A stretch of DNA of 64,000 nucleotides from Streptomyces sp. TSRI0281 (GTDB taxonomy: Bacteria > Actinomycetota > Actinomycetes > Streptomycetales > Streptomycetaceae). The notes under the pieces were generated by a model. That model saw only the letters and a list, made by a program, of their open reading frames with translations, made no database searches and was not told the origin of the DNA. The stretch lies in assembly GCF_001905125.1 (NCBI RefSeq), contig NZ_LWLE01000034.1, positions 284,791 to 348,790 of the forward strand, given 5' to 3'. Positions 59,021 to 64,000 of the stretch are shown here, piece after piece; the first letter of the stretch is position 1, and every line of letters begins with the position of its first letter. Both the position numbers and the translations under genes were made by a program.

Positions 59021-59105
59021 CCCCTGCGGTGGGTCCATTGCAGGGGCAGCCGCTGTCAGATCGGCCCGGCTTTCGCTGTCACCCCGCTGGCATCCGGTGA
59101 CAGCG
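59021..59105. promoter_or_regulatory. Inverted repeats in the precursor/M20 divergent promoter region
   Basis: Two inverted repeats with 12-nt spacers: CCCCTGC (59021-59027) with GCAGGGG (59040-59046), and CGCTGTCACC (59074-59083) with GGTGACAGCG (59096-59105). A further direct CGCTGTCA lies at 59051-59058. The spacing suggests dimeric regulator sites. The LuxR-type or SARP regulator of the cluster is the candidate; this is inferred. Confidence 0.5.
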
Positions 59106-59189
59106 GAACGGCGAGGTGCTGAAGGGCGGTCGGCGCAGGCTCGTACGGCGCGTACCGCTCGCACGTCCGAAGGAGAGAGGACCGACTCC

Positions 59190-60449
59190 ATGTCCACACC
59201 CCTGCCGGTGCGGCGCCCGGTGCAGCACGCGGTGCTGCGCTCCGCGGTCGAGCTCTACCTCGACCTGCACGCCCACCCCGAACTCTCCGGAGCCGAGCAC
59301 CGCACGGCCGGCCGCCTCGCGGACCGGCTGACGGAACACGGCTGTACGGTCACCCGTTCCGTGGGCGGCGGCCACGGTCTCGTCGGCGTCCTGCGCAACG
59401 GGCCGGGGCCCACCGTGATGCTCCGCACCGAACTCGACGCGCTGCCCGTGACCGAGCGCACCGGCCTGGCGTACGCGAGCACCGTCCCCGGGGTCATGCA
59501 CGCCTGCGGCCACGATCTGCACATGGCGGCGGTGGCCGGTGCGGTGGCCGAACTCGCCGCCGCCCGGACCGACTGGCGCGGCACGGTCCTCGTGGTGGGC
59601 CAGCCCGCCGAGGAGACCCTGACCGGGGCGCGGGCCATGCTGGACGACGGCCTGTACGAGCGTTTCGGCACTCCGGACGCGGTCCTCGCCCAGCACGCCG
59701 CACCGCTCCCGGCGGGCATGCTCGGCCACCCGGCTCCCGGCCCCGCCCCCCTGATGGCGGGAAGCGTCTGTGTCGATGTCACCGTGCACGGCCGGGGCGG
59801 TCACGCGGCCACCCCGCACCTCGCCGTCGACCCGGTCCTGACGGCAGCCGCGATCGTGCTGCGGCTCCAGTCCGTCGTCGCCCGGGAGACCTCCCCGGCC
59901 GAACAGGCCGTGCTGACCGTCGGCTCGATGCGGGCGGGGGAGCGGGGCAACATCATCCCGGACACGGCCGAACTGACGCTGTGCATGCGGGCGTTCTCCG
60001 GCCCCGTGCTCGACCGGATGGAGGCCGCCGCCGAACGCATCGTCCGTGCCGAGTGCGTGGCGTCGGGCTGTCCCCGGGAACCGGACGTCACGGTGACCGC
60101 GCGCTCGCCCGTGCTCGTCCCCGATCCGGTGCTGACGGCCGCCGTGCGCGGGGCCCACGAGAGCCTGCTGGGACCGGACCGGGTCCTGGACTTCGGGACC
60201 ACCACCGCCACGGAGGACTTCCCCTGGTTCGCGGAAGGGGGCGTGCCGGCCGCGTACTGGATGCTCGGTGTGACCGGGGCCCGGCAGTGGCGCACGGCCC
60301 GCGCCGGGGGCGAACCCGTCCCGCCCAACCACGCGCCCGGGTTCGCCCCCGATGTCCGCACGGCCCTGCCCGCCGGGATCGGGGCGATGGTGTCGGCGGC
60401 CCGGCAGGTGCTGGGAGCAGGGCCGGGCGGCGGCGGGGAGGCGCGGTGA
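59190..60449 (+). CDS. M20 family metallopeptidase/amidohydrolase
   Basis: A 419-residue M20D-type hydrolase. Metal ligands and catalytic residues appear as HACGHDLHMA (C106, H108), GQPAEET (E141-E142), QHAAP (H169) and a C-terminal NHAPGF. GRGGHAATPHLAVDPVL is the dimerisation-domain signature. These enzymes cleave N-acyl or peptide amide bonds. In this cluster it may trim the product, such as its C-terminal Ala or residual leader residues, but that is inference. The start has GGAGAGAGG; divergent from the precursor gene. Confidence 0.9.
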   Translation: MSTPLPVRRPVQHAVLRSAVELYLDLHAHPELSGAEHRTAGRLADRLTEHGCTVTRSVGGGHGLVGVLRNGPGPTVMLRTELDALPVTERTGLAYASTVPGVMHACGHDLHMAAVAGAVAELAAARTDWRGTVLVVGQPAEETLTGARAMLDDGLYERFGTPDAVLAQHAAPLPAGMLGHPAPGPAPLMAGSVCVDVTVHGRGGHAATPHLAVDPVLTAAAIVLRLQSVVARETSPAEQAVLTVGSMRAGERGNIIPDTAELTLCMRAFSGPVLDRMEAAAERIVRAECVASGCPREPDVTVTARSPVLVPDPVLTAAVRGAHESLLGPDRVLDFGTTTATEDFPWFAEGGVPAAYWMLGVTGARQWRTARAGGEPVPPNHAPGFAPDVRTALPAGIGAMVSAARQVLGAGPGGGGEAR

Positions 60450-60697
60450 TGCGGCCCGGCTGGACGGATGTGGCCGTCGTGCGCCGCGACCGTACCGCCC
60501 CGACCGGGGAGACCACCGTCGTACGGCTGCTGGGCATGCTCCCGACGCACTGGACCTGCTCGCCCGGGGCGGTCGGCCAGGACCGGGTGGTGCTGAGGGT
60601 CGAGCTGGGCGGGGGGACGGACGAGGCCGCGGTGCGGCTGGCGTTCTCCCGGGTCCTGTCCGACGCGGCGCTGCACGGCTGGACCCGGGAAGCCTGA
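60449..60697 (+). CDS. Small cluster-associated protein, unknown
   Basis: An 82-residue protein coupled to the M20 gene (TGATG overlap). It begins MRPGWTDVAVVRRDRTAPTG and contains VVRLLGMLPTHWTCSPGAVG and RVVLRVELGGGTDEAAVRLA. It looks like a compact alpha/beta fold, with one cysteine and no membrane segment. The family is unknown to me. Position inside the cluster suggests a role as an accessory or stability factor for the modification or peptidase step. Confidence 0.6.
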   Translation: MRPGWTDVAVVRRDRTAPTGETTVVRLLGMLPTHWTCSPGAVGQDRVVLRVELGGGTDEAAVRLAFSRVLSDAALHGWTREA

Positions 60698-60700
60698 CCT

Positions 60701-60740
60701 CGGTGCCGGTGCCGGTGCCGGTGCCGGTGCCGGTGCCGGG
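60701..60740. repeat. GGTGCC hexanucleotide tandem repeat
   Basis: Six perfect copies of a 6-bp unit directly after the small gene. It is followed by a C/T-rich run up to the end of the LuxR gene. It is a likely slippage repeat; no function is seen. Confidence 0.85.
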
Positions 60741-60849
60741 CGCTGGGCTCGGCTGGGCCCGGCTCGGGCGGGAGGCATTCCCCGGCGCCCCGCCCCGCCC
60801 CGCCCGCCGCTCCCCTCCTTCCCCTCCTCTCCTCCCCTTCCTCCCCTCC

Positions 60850-61833
60850 TCAGATCCAGCCGCGCTCCCGTGCCCGCAGGGCGGCCTGGGCCCGGCTCGT
60901 CGCGCCGAGTGTCTGCATCAGGTCGGCGACATGCCGCCGGTAGGTCCGTACCGACACGCCCAGCTCACGGGCGCCCGACTCGTCCTTGCCCGCCGTGCAC
61001 ATCGACACCAGCACCCGCTGCTCGATGCCGGAGAGCCCGGTGCCCGCCGCGGCGTCGTGGGGGGAGCCCGCCGGTGCGAGCTCCTCGGCCGCGTCCCAGA
61101 TCTTCTCGAACAGGGCGATGATGTTGGAGACGAGACCGCTGCGGTGGGCGAGCAGCGCGCCCCGTGCGGTGTTGCGCGGGTCCAGCGGGACGAGCGCGGC
61201 TCTGCGGTCGTAGACGAGGAGCCGCTCCGCGGTCTCCGACGTCACCCGGATCGCCGCCCCGTGCGCGGCCAGTTCCCGCAGATACGCGGCCGTGGGCGGA
61301 TCGTCGAGCGCGGTCCTGGCGACGACGTTGCGGATCCGGACCCCGCGGCGCAGACAGCGCAGGTCCAGTGGCCGGGAGCGGGCGATGTTCTCGGGCGACA
61401 GCTTGGTGTACGGCTCCACGGAGAGGATCTCGTCCCGGGCGAAGAAGGCGAGATCGTCGATCCGGTTACGTATCTGCGCGAGCCCTTCCAATTGCTCGAT
61501 GCCCTGTGGCGGGGGTGTCCGGGCCCCCTGCTCCGCGCGTAGACCGTCGATGACGTGCCGGGACCGGGTGACGCGCTGGAGTTCCTGGTGCAGGGCGTGC
61601 AGCCGTAAGTCGACCAGCCGGGCCAGCGCCACCTCGGGGTCGGTCGGGAAGATCCGCAGGTCGGCGCCCTCCGGATGGAGCAGCCCCAGCTCCTGGAGCC
61701 GGTCGATGCAGGCGCGGGCCACCTCCGGCCCGGAGTGCAGCAGGAGATGAAGATCGTCGGTGGCGGTGCCGGGATTGCGCAGGAAGTGCCGGTAGATCTC
61801 TTCCTCGGCCTCGGAAACCCCGAATACGGACAT
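60850..61833 (-). CDS. LuxR-type HTH regulator with TrmB-like N-terminus
   Basis: A 327-residue regulator. The N-terminal winged helix (SEAEEEIYRHFLRNPGTATDDLHLLL, ACIDRLQELGLLHPEG) is TrmB-like. A middle helical domain ends with a phospholipase-D-like segment (RGVRIRNVVARTAL, HGAAIRVTSETAERLLVYDR). The C-terminal LuxR HTH is GIEQRVLVSMCTAGKDESGA then VRTYRRHVADLMQTLGATSR. Such regulators border many Streptomyces RiPP clusters. It is the right-hand boundary of this cluster and may bind the inverted repeats near 59.05 kb. The start has only a weak ribosome site. Confidence 0.82.
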   Translation of the reverse strand: MSVFGVSEAEEEIYRHFLRNPGTATDDLHLLLHSGPEVARACIDRLQELGLLHPEGADLRIFPTDPEVALARLVDLRLHALHQELQRVTRSRHVIDGLRAEQGARTPPPQGIEQLEGLAQIRNRIDDLAFFARDEILSVEPYTKLSPENIARSRPLDLRCLRRGVRIRNVVARTALDDPPTAAYLRELAAHGAAIRVTSETAERLLVYDRRAALVPLDPRNTARGALLAHRSGLVSNIIALFEKIWDAAEELAPAGSPHDAAAGTGLSGIEQRVLVSMCTAGKDESGARELGVSVRTYRRHVADLMQTLGATSRAQAALRARERGWI

Positions 61834-62330
61834 CTCGTTCTCGCCCACGTACGCCCCCGCTGCCTGGTGCTGTGTGGCCGCGCGCCGCCGGGGATCGCCC
61901 TGCGGTGCTGGTCGACGACTGCTTCCCGTTGCCCTACTGCTACGCGTCCTGCCGGCCGTGCCGCGCTGCCCGTGGTGCTGCCCGGACAGCTGTTTGTGCA
62001 ATGGTCGGGCAAAGACTAGACGGTGGGATCACTCCTGTGAGGATCCCGGACACAACTGTGTGCGGATGGGAGACGAACGGTGTGCGACCGGCGATGAGCG
62101 GCACGGATGGCGCGACGGGCGGCTTCCGGCCGGTGGCGGCGCCCCGGCGTTTCGCCGGGCACGCGGCTGTCACCGTCGGGTCGTAGTCTGGAACCCCCGG
62201 CCCGCTGGGGGCGTGGTCCGGATCGGCTGAGATCCGGCGGGCGCCCCAGGACGCGTGTCGGGCCCTTCGCGTTGCCCCTGGCAGCAGCCGGCTGTCAGCG
62301 AACCCTCATTACCCCGGACGGAAGCCCTTC
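61834..62330. other. Spacer between the LuxR regulator and mfd
   Basis: No gene is supported here. An imperfect palindrome GGGATCAC-TCCTGTGAG-GATCCC lies at 62025-62047, and a small hairpin CCCGGCG-TTT-CGCCGGG at 62143-62159. The promoters of both divergent genes are expected in this stretch. Frames that read through it are Arg/Pro-rich and lack ribosome sites. Confidence 0.4.
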
Positions 62331-64000
62331 ATGAGCCTGCACGGTCTGCTGGATGTCGTCGTACGTGACCCGGCTCTCGCCGAAGCGGTGAAGGCCGCCG
62401 CGGACGGCCACCGTATGCATGTCGACCTGGTGGGGCCGCCCGCCTCCCGCCCCTTCGCCGTGGCGGCCCTGGCCCGGCAGACCGGCCGGACCGTGCTGGC
62501 CGTCACCGCGACCGGCCGCGAGGCCGAGGACCTGGCGGCCGCGCTGCGCACCCTGCTGCCGCCGGACACCGTCGCGGAGTTCCCGTCCTGGGAGACCCTG
62601 CCCCATGAGCGGCTCTCGCCGCGCTCGGACACCGTGGGCCGCCGCCTCGCCGTGCTGCGCCGCCTCGCCCACCCGCGGGCGGACGACCCGGAGACGGGGC
62701 CGGTCAGCGTGGTCGTCGCCCCGGTCCGTTCCGTACTGCAACCACAGGTCAAGGGGCTCGGTGACCTGGAGCCGGTGGCGCTGACCAGCGGGCAGAACGC
62801 CGATCTGGGCGAGATCGTCGAGGCCCTCGCGGCAGCCGCGTACTCCCGGGTCGAACTGGTCGAGAGGCGCGGCGAGTTCGCCGTACGAGGGGGAATTCTG
62901 GACGTTTTCCCGCCGACCGAGGAGCACCCCCTCCGGGTGGAGTTCTGGGGCGACGACGTCGAGGAGATCCGCTACTTCAAGATCGCCGACCAGCGTTCGC
63001 TGGAGGTCGCCGAACACGGCCTGTGGGCCGCGCCCTGCCGGGAGCTGCTGCTCACCGACGAGGTGCGGGAGCGGGCCGCGGCCCTCGCCGAGGCCCACCC
63101 CGAGCTGGGCGAACTGCTGGGGAAGATCGCCGAGGGGATCGCGGTCGAGGGCATGGAGTCCCTCGCCCCGGTGCTGGTGGACGACATGGAGCTGCTGCTC
63201 GACGTCCTGCCGAAGGACTCCATGGCGCTGGTCTGCGAACCGGAGCGGGTCCGTACCCGGGCCGCCGACCTGGTCGCCACCAGCCAGGAGTTCCTTCAGG
63301 CGTCCTGGGCGGCGACGGCGGGCGGCGGCGAGGCCCCGATCGACGTGGGCGCGGCCTCGCTGTGGGGCATCGCGGACGTCCGGGACCGGGCCCGCGAGCT
63401 CTCGATGATGTGGTGGTCCCTCTCCCCGTTCGCGGCCGACGACGAGCTGGACGAGGACACCCTCAAGCTCGGGATGCACGCCCCGGAGTCGTACCGGGGC
63501 GACACCGCGCGGGCGCTGGCCGACACCAAGGGCTGGCTGGCCGACGGCTGGAGGACGGTGTACGTCACCGAGGGCCAGGGCCTCGCCAACCGTACCGTCG
63601 AGGTGCTGGGCGGCGAGGGCATCCCGGCCCGTCTGGACCCGGACCTGGCGGAGATCTCGCCCTCGGTCGTCCATGTCTCCTGCGGGGCCATCGAACACGG
63701 CTTCGTGGACCCGGCGCTCCGGCTCGCCGTGCTGACCGAGACGGACCTGACCGGCCAGCGCACCGCCACCAAGGACCTGGGCCGGATGCCGGCCCGCCGC
63801 AGGAAGACCATCGACCCGCTGACGCTGGAGGCGGGCGACTACATCGTCCACGAGCAGCACGGCGTCGGCCGGTACGTGGAGATGGTGCAGCGCACCGTCC
63901 AGGGCGCCACCCGCGAATACCTCCTGGTCGAGTACGCCCCCGCCAAGCGCGGGCAGCCGGGGGACCGCCTCTACATCCCGACGGACCAGCTGGAGCAGGT
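62331..64000 (+). CDS. mfd: Transcription-repair coupling factor Mfd (3' end outside window)
   Basis: About 556 of roughly 1170 residues are present. The N-terminal UvrB-like part has LVGPPASRPFAVAALARQTG, EFPSWETLPHERLSP and ERRGEFAVRGGILDVFPPTEEHPLRVEFWGDDVEEIR. The RNA polymerase-interacting domain starts at LEAGDYIVHEQHGVGRYVEM and EYLLVEYA...DRLYIPTDQLEQ. The protein removes stalled RNA polymerase and recruits nucleotide excision repair. The ATG at 62331 matches the usual MSLHGLL start. It borders the RiPP cluster on the core side. Confidence 0.96.
   Translation, partial: MSLHGLLDVVVRDPALAEAVKAAADGHRMHVDLVGPPASRPFAVAALARQTGRTVLAVTATGREAEDLAAALRTLLPPDTVAEFPSWETLPHERLSPRSDTVGRRLAVLRRLAHPRADDPETGPVSVVVAPVRSVLQPQVKGLGDLEPVALTSGQNADLGEIVEALAAAAYSRVELVERRGEFAVRGGILDVFPPTEEHPLRVEFWGDDVEEIRYFKIADQRSLEVAEHGLWAAPCRELLLTDEVRERAAALAEAHPELGELLGKIAEGIAVEGMESLAPVLVDDMELLLDVLPKDSMALVCEPERVRTRAADLVATSQEFLQASWAATAGGGEAPIDVGAASLWGIADVRDRARELSMMWWSLSPFAADDELDEDTLKLGMHAPESYRGDTARALADTKGWLADGWRTVYVTEGQGLANRTVEVLGGEGIPARLDPDLAEISPSVVHVSCGAIEHGFVDPALRLAVLTETDLTGQRTATKDLGRMPARRRKTIDPLTLEAGDYIVHEQHGVGRYVEMVQRTVQGATREYLLVEYAPAKRGQPGDRLYIPTDQLEQ

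Noticed and set aside
60701..60849. Coding sequence through the GGTGCC and C/T-rich tract
   Set aside because: It is simple-sequence DNA between two stop codons of convergent genes.

Overview
The window is high-GC actinobacterial DNA and almost certainly comes from a Streptomyces chromosome. The evidence is strong third-position GC bias, frequent GTG starts, GTGA/ATGA gene overlaps, and a housekeeping set typical of the genus: ppc, pth-rplY-prs-glmU-tRNA-Gln, mfd, SUKH/deaminase genes, and an Xre-DUF5753/DUF397 pair with a TTA codon near its end. Identifications rest on reading motifs; no database search was possible.

Layout. (1) 1-13.2 kb is mostly core: a partial GNAT acetyltransferase, a LuxR response regulator, a MarR/methyltransferase divergent pair with palindromic operators, a Uma2 protein, a desaturase-TetR operon, PEP carboxylase, then peptidyl-tRNA hydrolase, ribosomal protein bL25, PRPP synthetase, GlmU and tRNA-Gln(UUG), several separated by clear hairpin terminators. 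(2) 13.4-22.1 kb holds a NarL-type histidine kinase, a four-gene SUKH / nucleic-acid-deaminase-like group in which one protein has a long collagen-like Pro-Gly linker, a coiled-coil cytoskeletal-type protein and a winged-helix protein. (3) 22.1-33.4 kb is an accessory patchwork with signs of repeated insertion and loss: a truncated phosphatase coupled to an ASCH protein, an integrase tail, an isochorismatase-fold protein, a 3.3-kb segment bounded by 70-bp direct repeats (5'-truncated TfuA, Fe/2-oxoglutarate dioxygenase, unknown protein), and a roughly 5.2-kb segment bounded by a duplicated 3' end of a sodium:solute symporter gene, as expected for an element integrated in that gene. (4) 33.2-41.1 kb carries the intact symporter with its DUF485 partner, a drug-efflux MFS transporter and a MacB-like ABC exporter. 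(5) 41.5-61.8 kb is a RiPP biosynthetic cluster. (6) mfd begins at 62.3 kb and runs off the end.

The RiPP cluster is the most notable content. A 58-residue precursor, encoded on the opposite strand from the enzymes, has a thiopeptide-style acidic leader and a 21-residue core in which every residue but the last is Ser, Thr or Cys. The likely pathway is: an RRE/ThiF-like protein binds the leader; two complete YcaO proteins (both ending in a PHPFP tail) form azolines; a two-domain SagB-type dehydrogenase oxidises them; a split LanB pair (glutamylation plus SpaB_C-type elimination/cyclisation) makes dehydroamino acids; an M50 membrane protease with a PqqD-like N-terminus and an M20 peptidase mature the product; an ABC-2 transporter exports it. 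A SARP/NB-ARC regulator, a small secreted protein and a LuxR-type regulator flank it. Only one SpaB_C-type protein is present, so it is open whether the product is a linear azole/dehydroamino-acid peptide or a pyridine-containing thiopeptide.
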